Positions 1 to 5,267 of a DNA stretch of 5,278 nucleotides are shown here, one piece after another. The notes below the pieces were generated by a model, which was not told the DNA's origin, ran no database searches, and saw only the letters and a list, made by a program, of their open reading frames with translations. A program made the translations under genes and the position numbers. The stretch is from JANWZL01 sp037445185 (GTDB lineage: Bacteria; Pseudomonadota; Gammaproteobacteria; Burkholderiales; Thiobacillaceae): positions 1 to 5,278 of the forward strand of contig JBBIKZ010000147.1 of the NCBI GenBank assembly GCA_037445185.1, written 5' to 3'. Positions within the stretch are counted from its first letter, which is position 1. The number at the start of each line of letters is the position of its first letter.

Positions 1-233
1 CCCATGCCCTCGGCATTCTGTCCGTGACAGACGGCGCAGACGGTTTTGTATTTGGTCTCGCCGGCCGCCGCGAGCGCGGAGAGGGCGTCAGGGGGCGGCC
101 CGGCCGGCGCTGCCGGTTGTGCGGGCGCGGCGGCCGGGGCGGTGGCTTGCGGGGCGGCGGCCTCCTCCTTCTTGCCGCAGGCCGTCAGGGTGAGGGTCAG
201 GATCAGCACGGCGACCAGGGTGGGGACAGGCAT
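1..233 (-). CDS. Lipoprotein c-type cytochrome, mono-haem, 5' part only (cut by left window edge)
   Basis: This is the N-terminal 77 codons of a membrane-anchored cytochrome c, an electron carrier on the periplasmic side. The reading frame starts at ATG 233-231 and is open to the window edge. Residues 1-18 form a hydrophobic signal peptide ending in the lipobox L-T-A-C (Cys19), followed by Gly and two Lys. A low-complexity Ala/Pro linker covers about residues 25-48. Then comes ALAAAGETKYKTV leading to the haem-binding motif CAVCH (Cys66, Cys69, His70; bases 38-24) and GQNAEGM. The spacing and the AEGMG follow-up resemble small class I cytochromes such as the c5 group (family knowledge). The distal Met ligand lies outside the window, so class and haem number are not proven. 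A near-perfect Shine-Dalgarno sequence sits 7 bases before the ATG. The gene follows the glycosyltransferase operon by 57 bases and has a convincing promoter of its own. Confidence 0.88.
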   Translation of the reverse strand, partial: MPVPTLVAVLILTLTLTACGKKEEAAAPQATAPAAAPAQPAAPAGPPPDALSALAAAGETKYKTVCAVCHGQNAEGM

Positions 234-239
234 GGCGCG

Positions 240-248
240 ACCTCCTTA
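240..248 (-). promoter_or_regulatory. Strong ribosome binding site of the cytochrome gene
   Basis: On the minus strand this reads TAAGGAGGT, complementary to the 3' end of 16S rRNA over nine bases. The AAGGAGG core (247-241) ends 7 bases before ATG 233. It fixes the start of the cytochrome lipoprotein and predicts high translation. It is the best Shine-Dalgarno sequence in the window. Confidence 0.85.
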
Positions 249-265
249 AGGGCATGGGTTGGGCC

Positions 266-294
266 ATTGTAAACCCGGCCCGGGGCGTGCTCAA
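266..294 (-). promoter_or_regulatory. Putative sigma70-type promoter of the cytochrome gene, overlapping the preceding stop codon
   Basis: The minus strand shows TTGAGC (294-289), a 17-base spacer and TACAAT (271-266). These match TTGACA and TATAAT at 4 of 6 and 5 of 6 positions with ideal spacing. Initiation would fall near position 259, giving a leader of about 26 bases that contains the strong ribosome binding site and then ATG 233. The TGA stop of the upstream glycosyltransferase (293-291) lies inside the -35 box. This is a motif match by eye with no experimental support, but position, spacing and leader length all agree. Confidence 0.55.
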
Positions 295-1781
295 TACCCC
301 TTGAAGCCACGTACCAGCCAGGCCTCGTAGTCCAGGGCGTGATCGCGGTGGATGCGGACATGCAGGTGTTCCAGGGCCTGCACCTCGGTGAACCACCGTT
401 GCAGTTCGGCGCGAGGCCTGCCCTTGGTGATGAGGACGTAACTACCCGCGGGCCGCAGCGCCACGTCTGCGGTGAGGGCGTAGTGGTCGTCGATGGCGCG
501 GCCGGGGTTGAGGTAGGCCGCCGCGCGGCTGAGCGGCCGCGTGTAGTAGAGCAGGCTGGCGAAGCTCTTGCGGTCGTCGCCCAGCAGGCGCGCGCCGGGG
601 TGGGCGGTGAGCAGTCGTTGTACATCCCGGCCGAGCACCCGGTAGCCGGTGATGCGGGCATAGGGGTCGGTCTTGCGCGTGAGCTCGAGGCCGAAGGCGC
701 GGGCGAGGTCGTGATAGTGGTAGAGCAGCGCCCCCAGGGCGACGTTGATGCCCAGGGCCCAGGCGAGCCAGCGCCGGCGCCCATGCCGCAGCCAGGTGAC
801 GACGACCAGCACGGTGCCGGCGGCATAGGCGAAGGCCGCCCAGTTGGCGAAGGCGCGCGAGAGCAGGGACAGCCCCAGGAATGCCGCCAGCGGCACGAGG
901 CTCATTGCCGCGAGGAAGGCGAGCCGCCAATCCTGGAGCAGCGCCCGCGGACGGAGGGCGATGAGCAGGAGCCCCACGGCCATGACCGGCCCGAACACCC
1001 CGAATTGCGCGCCGGCGAAGGCGAGAAAGGCATCCGGGTTGAGCCAGGCCCGGTCGAGCTGCGAGATCTCCGCCGTGTGCCGGAAGCTGACGAAGTCGTG
1101 ACGGGCGTTCCACAGCAGGTTGGGCAGCAGGATCAGCAGGGCCAAACCGGCCGCGGCATAGGGCTTGACCGAGGCGAGCAGCCGTCGGTGACGGGGCGTG
1201 AAGAGCAGATAGACCAGGAAGGCCGGGGCCAGGAAGACCATGCTGTACTTGGACATCAGGCCCAGGCCCGCCGCGGTGCCGGCGAGCAGCCAGTCACGCC
1301 AGCGGTCGCGCTCGAGCGCGCCGGCCAGGAAGTAGAGCGTCGCGGTCCAGAACAGCAGCAGGGGCCCGTCCGTGGTGATGAGCACGCCGCCGAGATGCGT
1401 CATGGGCAGGCTGGCGAAAGCCACGGCGGACCAGAAGGCGGCGCGCTCGGCCCAGGGCTCGGCCCCGAACAGGCGGTGGGTGAGGAAATAGAGCGTGAGC
1501 GCCGTTGCCGGCCAGATCAGGAAGGTGGCGGCGCGCACGCCGAGCTCGCCGTCGCCGAAGAGGGCGGTGGTGAGCGCGATCAGCCAGGCCACCATGGGCG
1601 GCTTGGAGTAGTAGCCCCAGTCCGGTGCGAGCGACCAACTCCAGTACTGCGCCTCGTCGGCGTAGAGCTCCAGCTCGAGATGCCAGACGGCGGCGATGCG
1701 CCAGAGGGTGAGTCCGGCCAGGATCAGGAGCAGCCAGCCCATGCCGGCCGGCTGGCGTCCTCCGCTGGTTGTGCCGCTCAC
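291..1781 (-). CDS. GT39/PMT-type integral membrane glycosyltransferase (GT-C fold)
   Basis: This 496-residue protein belongs to the PMT/ArnT superfamily, whose members transfer sugars from polyprenyl-phosphate donors to acceptors on the outer face of the inner membrane. A first hydrophobic helix (about 15-33) leads into a periplasmic loop with the acidic motif YADEAQYW (Asp42, Glu43), the expected catalytic/metal position, then YYSKPP (57-62). Further landmarks are TTDGP (136-140), LGLMSKYSM (173-181), a PNLLWNARHDFVSF segment (220-233) and many membrane helices to about 355. A less hydrophobic C-terminal tail follows, from DPYARITGYRVLG (372-384). The length is normal. The start is GTG at 1781-1779, overlapping the previous gene's TGA as GTGA; GGGAG lies 9 bases upstream. 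An in-frame ATG at 1742 (Met14) just before the first helix is an alternative. It is the last gene of a three-gene operon. The donor sugar and acceptor are not deducible. Confidence 0.9.
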   Translation of the reverse strand: MSGTTSGGRQPAGMGWLLLILAGLTLWRIAAVWHLELELYADEAQYWSWSLAPDWGYYSKPPMVAWLIALTTALFGDGELGVRAATFLIWPATALTLYFLTHRLFGAEPWAERAAFWSAVAFASLPMTHLGGVLITTDGPLLLFWTATLYFLAGALERDRWRDWLLAGTAAGLGLMSKYSMVFLAPAFLVYLLFTPRHRRLLASVKPYAAAGLALLILLPNLLWNARHDFVSFRHTAEISQLDRAWLNPDAFLAFAGAQFGVFGPVMAVGLLLIALRPRALLQDWRLAFLAAMSLVPLAAFLGLSLLSRAFANWAAFAYAAGTVLVVVTWLRHGRRRWLAWALGINVALGALLYHYHDLARAFGLELTRKTDPYARITGYRVLGRDVQRLLTAHPGARLLGDDRKSFASLLYYTRPLSRAAAYLNPGRAIDDHYALTADVALRPAGSYVLITKGRPRAELQRWFTEVQALEHLHVRIHRDHALDYEAWLVRGFKGY

Positions 1782-3322
1782 GGCGTCCCGCTCCCTGGAC
1801 CCCCCATCCTGACCAGGAGGTAGCTGCGCTCGCGGTAGATCACCTGCGCCTGCGGCAGCGCCGCGAGCTGGCTCTCGCGCGTGAGGACCAGGTCACCCGG
1901 CCGGGGCGCGCGTCTTGCGACCTGCCGGCCGGCATAGGTCTGGAAGCTGGGGGTGTTGACCCCGTACATGACCAGCGGCCCTTGCAGGCCGGCGGCCAGT
2001 TTGCCGGCCTGCCGGACGGGGCCCTGCTGCACCTCGCCCACGACGGGGATGAGGATCAGGATGAGTCCCAGGACGGCCAGCACGCCGTTGGTGTAGAGAC
2101 CCAGCCGCAGATGCTGGCGCGGCAGGGCGAAGAGGGCGAGACTCAGGGCGAGCGCGCCGCCGAACCACAGCCAGTAGTCGGTCCCGAACCATTCCGCGAC
2201 GGTCCCGATCAGCATGCGGTCATCGGCGGCGAGGCGTGGCAATTGACCCGCCAACAGCTCGGGCAGGGCGAGCAGCAGGGCGAAGAGCAGCGTGCCGGGG
2301 ATGAGGGCGAGCCAGCGGTTGCCGACCTCGATCTGGCGCGCCATGACCAGCACGAGCCCGCCATAGCCGTAGTAGACGTAGTGCGGCAGCTTGGTGCCGG
2401 ACAGGGAGAAGAGCAGGAAGACCAGGCCGAACCAGATCAGCCCGTAACGCATGAGGTCGTCGCGCCACACCGCCCGGACCCGCCAGGCGGCGGCGATGAG
2501 CAGCCCGGTGTGCGGCAGGAGCGAGACGAGCACCACCGGCAGGTAGTAAAACGGGTTGCCGCCATGCCCCTCCATGGCGGAGCCGAAACGCCCGATGTTG
2601 TGCTCGAGGAAGAAGCCAGCCAAAAAGCCTGAGCCCTCCAGCCAGGTCTGGACGACGAACCAGGGCGCAGCGATGGCCAAGAAGAGGGCGATGGCCCGGG
2701 GCTCGAGCGCCCAGCGCAGGAAGCGCCCGGTCTCCCGCCGGCTTGCGCACCAGAGCAACACGGCGCCGGCCGGCACCACCACCGCGACCGGTCCCTTGGT
2801 GAGGAAGCCGAGCGCCATGGCGGCGTGGCTCGCGTAGCGCCAGACCGGCTTGCCCTCCCTGAGCCACAGCCAGGCGGCATAGCCGGCGGCGGCGAGCCAA
2901 AGGTTGAGCAGGGCGTCGGCGGTGGCGGCGCGCTGGATGATCACCAGCCCCGCCGCCGTGGCGACGATGAGGGCGGCGGTGAGGGCCGTCTCCCGCTCCG
3001 CCACGCGGGCGACGACGGCATGGGTGAGCGCGATCCACGCGGCGGCGGCGAGGGCGGAAGGCAAGCGCCAGCCCCACTCGTTAAAGCCGAAGACCGACAC
3101 GGACAGGGCCTGCAGCCAATAGATGAGGATGGGCTTGTCATGGCGGGGCTCCCCCAGGAGATAGCTGGAGAGGAAGTCGCCGCGCAGAAACATCTCCAGC
3201 GTGGAGGCGGTGAAGGCCCCCTCGTCCAGGTCGAACAAGGGTGGTGTGCCCAGGGCGAGGAAGGGCAACACGAGCAGGGGCAGGAGGCGCCAATCGTAGC
3301 CGGCGCGCCAGGCGGGGGGCAT
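1778..3322 (-). CDS. ArnT-like integral membrane glycosyltransferase (GT83/PMT family)
   Basis: This 514-residue polytopic inner-membrane enzyme is predicted to move a sugar from undecaprenyl phosphate to lipid A or another periplasmic acceptor. Key motifs in order: FDLDEGAF (30-37; Asp33-Glu34 as the catalytic acidic pair), HDKPILIYWLQ (61-71), RAATADALL (131-139), LGFLTKGP (171-178), FFLEHNIGRF (237-246) followed by NPFYYLP (256-262), and SGTKLPHY (308-315). The EH..RF, PFYYLP and KLP.Y signatures match ArnT-type enzymes better than the neighbouring family member does. A small polar domain follows the last helix (about 430-506). I chose ATG 3322, which overlaps the preceding TGA as TGATG. 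GTG 3325, one codon earlier in GTGA, is possible, but the AAGGGAGG ribosome site then sits too close. ArnT itself is not claimed: no Ara4N-synthesis genes are nearby, and related enzymes use other sugars. Confidence 0.9.
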   Translation of the reverse strand: MPPAWRAGYDWRLLPLLVLPFLALGTPPLFDLDEGAFTASTLEMFLRGDFLSSYLLGEPRHDKPILIYWLQALSVSVFGFNEWGWRLPSALAAAAWIALTHAVVARVAERETALTAALIVATAAGLVIIQRAATADALLNLWLAAAGYAAWLWLREGKPVWRYASHAAMALGFLTKGPVAVVVPAGAVLLWCASRRETGRFLRWALEPRAIALFLAIAAPWFVVQTWLEGSGFLAGFFLEHNIGRFGSAMEGHGGNPFYYLPVVLVSLLPHTGLLIAAAWRVRAVWRDDLMRYGLIWFGLVFLLFSLSGTKLPHYVYYGYGGLVLVMARQIEVGNRWLALIPGTLLFALLLALPELLAGQLPRLAADDRMLIGTVAEWFGTDYWLWFGGALALSLALFALPRQHLRLGLYTNGVLAVLGLILILIPVVGEVQQGPVRQAGKLAAGLQGPLVMYGVNTPSFQTYAGRQVARRAPRPGDLVLTRESQLAALPQAQVIYRERSYLLVRMGGPGSGTP

Positions 3323-4326
3323 CACCCCTCCCTTCTCGGGCGTGGGCCGTCGCGCAGGATGTATTGCTTGCCGCCGCCGGGTTCATGGTAGATGCGGGTG
3401 AGCATCTCGCCGATCACGCCCAACCCCAGGAACTGCACCCCCATCAGGCTCAGCATCACGCCGAGCAGCAGCAGGGGACGGCCGCCGATCTGCTCGCCCA
3501 GCACGAGCTTTTCGAAGCTCAACCCCGCCAGGATCAGGAAACCCGCGAGCAGCATCGCCGCCCCCGCGCCGCCGAAGGCGTGCATGGGCCGGTGCAGGAA
3601 GCGCAGCAGGAACTTCACCCACAGCAGGTCGAGCAGCACGCGCACGGTGCGGTCTATGCCGTACTTGGACTGGCCGCGGGTGCGGGCGCGGTGATTGACC
3701 GGCAGCTCCATGACCCGTGCGCCGAACTGACCGGCCAGCGCCGGGATGAAGCGGTGCAGCTCGCCATAGATCTTGACGTGTTCCAGCGCCTCGCGCCGAT
3801 AGAGCTTGAGCGAGCAGCCGTAGTCGTGCAGCTTGACGCCGGTGACCCTGGAGATGAGCCGGTTGGCGATCATAGACGGGATCTTGCGCGACCAGGTCTT
3901 GTCCTGGCGGTCCTTGCGCCAGCCGGACAGGATGTCGATCTCCGGGTGGGCCTCGAGCTCGGCGAGCAGCCGGGGGATGTCCGCCGGGTCGTTCTGCAGG
4001 TCACCGTCCAGGGTGACGAGGGTCACCCCGCGCGCCGCGTCGAAGCCCGCCTGCATGGCGGTGGACTGGCCGTAGTTGCGGTTGAGGAACAGGGGTTTCA
4101 GCCAGGGCCGGGTTGCGGCCAATTCGGCCAGGCGGCGGTCGGAGCCGTCGCGTGAGCCGTCGTCGACGAAGATGATCTCCCAGGAAAGCCCCGTCCGGGC
4201 CATGGCCTGCTCCACCTGGTCGACCAGGTCGGGCAGGTTGTCGTACTCGTTGTAGATCGGGATGACGATGGAGACGTCCACCGACGGCGTGGCGGTCTGA
4301 TCGTGCGAGGGTTGCGCGGCAGACAT
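3322..4326 (-). CDS. GT2 polyprenyl-phosphate glycosyltransferase (ArnC/GtrB/DPM1-like)
   Basis: This protein (334 residues from the chosen start) has a cytoplasmic GT-A domain and two C-terminal membrane helices, the layout of enzymes that join a nucleotide-activated sugar to undecaprenyl phosphate. Visible motifs: VSIVIPIYNEYDNL (18-31), the nucleotide-binding FVDDGSRDGS (53-62), LNRNYGQSTAMQAGF (81-95), the metal-binding DGD (107-109) with LQNDP (110-114), YGCSLKLYRRE (169-179), HRF (191-193), and the RARTRGQSKYG loop (213-223). Hydrophobic helices lie at about 248-268 and 283-305. ATG 4326 gives a length close to ArnC and a variable 17-residue lead. ATG 4353 and an upstream ATG at 4467 are also in frame, but the extra residues look like intergenic translation. 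The ribosome site is weak for every start. It is the first gene of the operon and supplies the lipid-linked donor that the two GT-C enzymes downstream need. Confidence 0.9.
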   Translation of the reverse strand: MSAAQPSHDQTATPSVDVSIVIPIYNEYDNLPDLVDQVEQAMARTGLSWEIIFVDDGSRDGSDRRLAELAATRPWLKPLFLNRNYGQSTAMQAGFDAARGVTLVTLDGDLQNDPADIPRLLAELEAHPEIDILSGWRKDRQDKTWSRKIPSMIANRLISRVTGVKLHDYGCSLKLYRREALEHVKIYGELHRFIPALAGQFGARVMELPVNHRARTRGQSKYGIDRTVRVLLDLLWVKFLLRFLHRPMHAFGGAGAAMLLAGFLILAGLSFEKLVLGEQIGGRPLLLLGVMLSLMGVQFLGLGVIGEMLTRIYHEPGGGKQYILRDGPRPRREG

Positions 4327-4351
4327 GGACAGGCATCCGGATAAAGTCTCC

Positions 4352-4357
4352 ATTGTA
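4352..4357 (-). promoter_or_regulatory. Possible -10 element of the glycosyltransferase operon
   Basis: The minus strand reads TACAAT, 5 of 6 matches to TATAAT. Initiation about 7 bases downstream would give a leader near 19 bases before ATG 4326, which agrees with that start rather than the longer ones. The best -35 candidate at 16 bases spacing is GCGGCA (4379-4374), only 3 of 6 matches, so an activator would be needed or the call is wrong. The box overlaps the alternative ATG at 4353. Confidence 0.3.
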
Positions 4358-4486
4358 GACGTTCGTGCCCTGCTGCCGCGTCTTCCCGCTGCGGCCGGAG
4401 CGGCGGAGGTGCCAACGCTGTCGCCGATCGAGCGACGCCCGCGGCCATCCGCTGCCAGGCCGATCACGCGCCGCCGTTCGCATCCC

Positions 4487-4519
4487 CTGACCCGCCCGCC
4501 GACGCGCGGGGCCGGTCAG
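4487..4519 (-). terminator. GC-rich hairpin downstream of the lipoprotein gene, possible terminator without T-run
   Basis: On the minus strand, 14 bases after the TAG stop of the lipoprotein gene, CTGACC-G-GCCC-C-GC pairs with GC-GGGC-G-GGTCAG around a loop of about 6 bases, with one mismatch and one bulge. The stem is strong, but GGGGATG follows it instead of a T-run. It is not a classical intrinsic terminator; it could protect the 3' end or slow the polymerase. Its position, between a small gene and the next operon, is the main support. Confidence 0.4.
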
Positions 4520-4533
4520 CGGTCCCTCTCAGG

Positions 4534-4950
4534 CTAGTCGAACGCCACGTCGTGCAGGACGTCGAAGATGACCCGGGTGCGGGTGTTCATGATGTAGATG
4601 TCCGTATCCACGATCACCCGCACGTAGCCGTCGGGCAGGCGGGAGAGCCGGCGCTCCAGTTCGGTGGGCAGGTAGCGGAAGGCCAGCCCGGGCGGCAGGG
4701 TGTCGCGCGGTCCCCAGCGCTTGGCATGCCCGGGCGGCAGCTTGCCCTGCTTGGCCAGGCCGGGCGGCAGCGATCTGCGGCGATCCTCGTACCAGTCGCG
4801 GATGATCGCGCGGTCGCGGTCACTGAAGACGATGCGCAGGTCGAATTCCCGATCGCGCACCACCACTTCGCCGTGCCGCGTTGGAGGGGTCTCGCAGCCA
4901 GCCAGCAGGAATGTGGCGAGGACTAAGACCAAGGACGGGGTATGGGTCAC
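4534..4950 (-). CDS. Small lipoprotein with LPPG repeats, CigR/RcnB-like
   Basis: This 138-residue predicted outer-membrane lipoprotein has a signal peptide (1-18) ending in lipobox L-A-G-C (Cys19); the next residue is Glu, not the Asp that would favour inner-membrane retention. A short charged region (about 25-58; DRDRAIIRDWYEDRRR) precedes three LPPG units at 61-64, 71-74 and 85-88, the first two reading LPPGLAKQGK and LPPGHAKRWG. The C-terminus (105-135) reads LPDGYVRVIVDTDIYIMN then TRTRVIFDVLHDV. LPPG-x-AK repeats followed by a small beta domain ending in a 'D/N-T-x-T..V-x-DV' strand are typical of the CigR-type and RcnB-type periplasmic proteins (family knowledge). No enzymatic residues are evident, and a metal or regulatory role is inference only. 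The start is GTG 4950-4948, with AAGGAG 6 bases upstream. It is a separate unit from the glycosyltransferase operon, 207 bases upstream of it. Confidence 0.85.
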   Translation of the reverse strand: MTHTPSLVLVLATFLLAGCETPPTRHGEVVVRDREFDLRIVFSDRDRAIIRDWYEDRRRSLPPGLAKQGKLPPGHAKRWGPRDTLPPGLAFRYLPTELERRLSRLPDGYVRVIVDTDIYIMNTRTRVIFDVLHDVAFD

Positions 4951-4956
4951 GTCGTA

Positions 4957-4962
4957 CTCCTT
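4957..4962 (-). promoter_or_regulatory. Ribosome binding site fixing the GTG start of the lipoprotein gene
   Basis: The minus strand reads AAGGAG, then 6 bases, then GTG at 4950. No ATG in frame lies at the signal-peptide boundary, so this site decides the GTG start, giving a signal peptide of normal length. Confidence 0.75.
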
Positions 4963-4973
4963 CTTACAGGGAT

Positions 4974-4998
4974 GGGGGGCTGCCGCACCCCCAGGGGG
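4974..4998 (-). other. G/C-run hairpin in the lipoprotein mRNA leader
   Basis: On the minus strand the order is CCCCC (4998-4994), T, GGGGG (4992-4988), TGCGGCAG, CCCCCC (4979-4974). The G-run can pair with the downstream C-run across an 8-base loop. A shorter competing pairing with the upstream C-run is also possible. The structure ends about 11 bases before the AAGGAG ribosome site, so it could affect translation. It may also be chance in GC-rich DNA. Confidence 0.35.
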
Positions 4999-5057
4999 TC
5001 AACGGGCAGGTTGGCGGTGCTCGACAGGTGTGCTGCAAGCCTGGCTGGGACTCAAGC

Positions 5058-5094
5058 GTAGCAGAATCGATCGATGGCGATGGTGCTCTGCTAC
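5058..5094. repeat. Inverted repeat with perfect 8-base arms
   Basis: GTAGCAGA (5058-5065) and TCTGCTAC (5087-5094) are perfect reverse complements separated by 21 bases. Inside, ATCG (5066-5069) can also pair with CGAT (5078-5081), extending the stem past a 5-base bulge. No T-run follows on either strand. It could be an RNA stem-loop in the lipoprotein leader or a protein binding site; the sequence does not tell which. Confidence 0.5.
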
Positions 5095-5201
5095 ATGGAT
5101 GCGAGCATGCATGAGCCTGGGTTGTACCTGGATTCATCATCAGGCCGGCCATAGCCTACGGACACCGCCTTGGCGTGCGCGCAGGCCGTCCCCATCGCCA
5201 T

Positions 5202-5231
5202 GTCACCACAGCCCGCGCGCGGCCTGGTGAC
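5202..5231. repeat. Strong inverted repeat near the right edge
   Basis: GTCACCA (5202-5208) pairs perfectly with TGGTGAC (5225-5231), and GCC (5211-5213) with GGC (5221-5223), around a CGCGCGC loop. The centre includes a self-complementary CCGCGCGCGG (5213-5222). No T-run follows on either strand. It lies 18 bases left of the Pho-box-like repeat and could be a terminator remnant for leftward transcription entering from beyond the edge, or an operator. Confidence 0.5.
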
Positions 5232-5249
5232 GACCGTGTCGGATACCAC

Positions 5250-5267
5250 TTGTCAAAATAGTGTCAA
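5250..5267 (+). promoter_or_regulatory. Pho-box-like direct repeat (putative PhoB binding site) facing right
   Basis: The plus strand reads TTGTCAA (5250-5256), AATA, GTGTCAA (5261-5267): two 7-base units with the TGTCA core repeated exactly 11 bases apart and an A/T-only 4-base spacer. This is the geometry of the E. coli Pho box (CTGTCAT, four A/T bases, CTGTCAY), with 13 of 18 positions matching. The -10 box of a controlled promoter would lie at or just beyond the window end, for a gene transcribed rightward outside the window. Alternatively, TTGTCA and GATTAT (5273-5278) are 17 bases apart and could be a plain plus-strand promoter. On the minus strand the same bases give two TTGACA sequences. 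Confidence 0.45.

Noticed and set aside
256..276. GGGTT/AACCC inverted repeat as terminator of the glycosyltransferase operon
   Set aside because: The stem is only 5 bases with an 11-base loop and no T-run, and it overlaps the more convincing -10 box of the cytochrome promoter.
339..1823. Long plus-strand open frame (494 codons) opposite the GT39-type gene
   Set aside because: Its translation is rich in Gly, Glu, Gln, Arg and Pro with no family motifs, as expected for the antisense frame of a GC-rich gene. The minus-strand protein has full family signatures.
1769..2632. Plus-strand open frame (287 codons) opposite the ArnT-like gene
   Set aside because: Antisense shadow with a Gln/Glu/Asp/His-rich translation, no membrane segments and no recognised motifs.
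3241..4155. Plus-strand open frame (304 codons) opposite the GT2 gene
   Set aside because: Antisense shadow; the opposite strand encodes clear GT2 motifs (DDGS, DGD, QNDP).
291..4326. A complete arn (Ara4N, polymyxin resistance) operon
   Set aside because: Only ArnC-like and ArnT-like functions are present. No dehydrogenase/formyltransferase, aminotransferase, deformylase or small flippase genes lie in the window, so the specific gene names were not used.
4325..4537. Plus-strand 70-codon frame between the lipoprotein and GT2 genes
   Set aside because: Arg/Pro/Ser-rich translation typical of non-coding GC-rich DNA, with no ribosome site. It spans the hairpin at 4487-4519.
4964..5152. Minus-strand 62-codon frame in the intergenic region
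   Set aside because: Low-complexity Ser/Pro/Cys/His composition, no ribosome site and no motif; it overlaps the leader of the lipoprotein gene.
5239..5267. Minus-strand promoter from the TTGACA at 5267-5262 for the lipoprotein gene
   Set aside because: The -35 is perfect, but the only -10 candidate (TATCCG at 16 bases) is poor and the leader would be near 280 bases. The direct-repeat geometry fits a plus-strand Pho box better.
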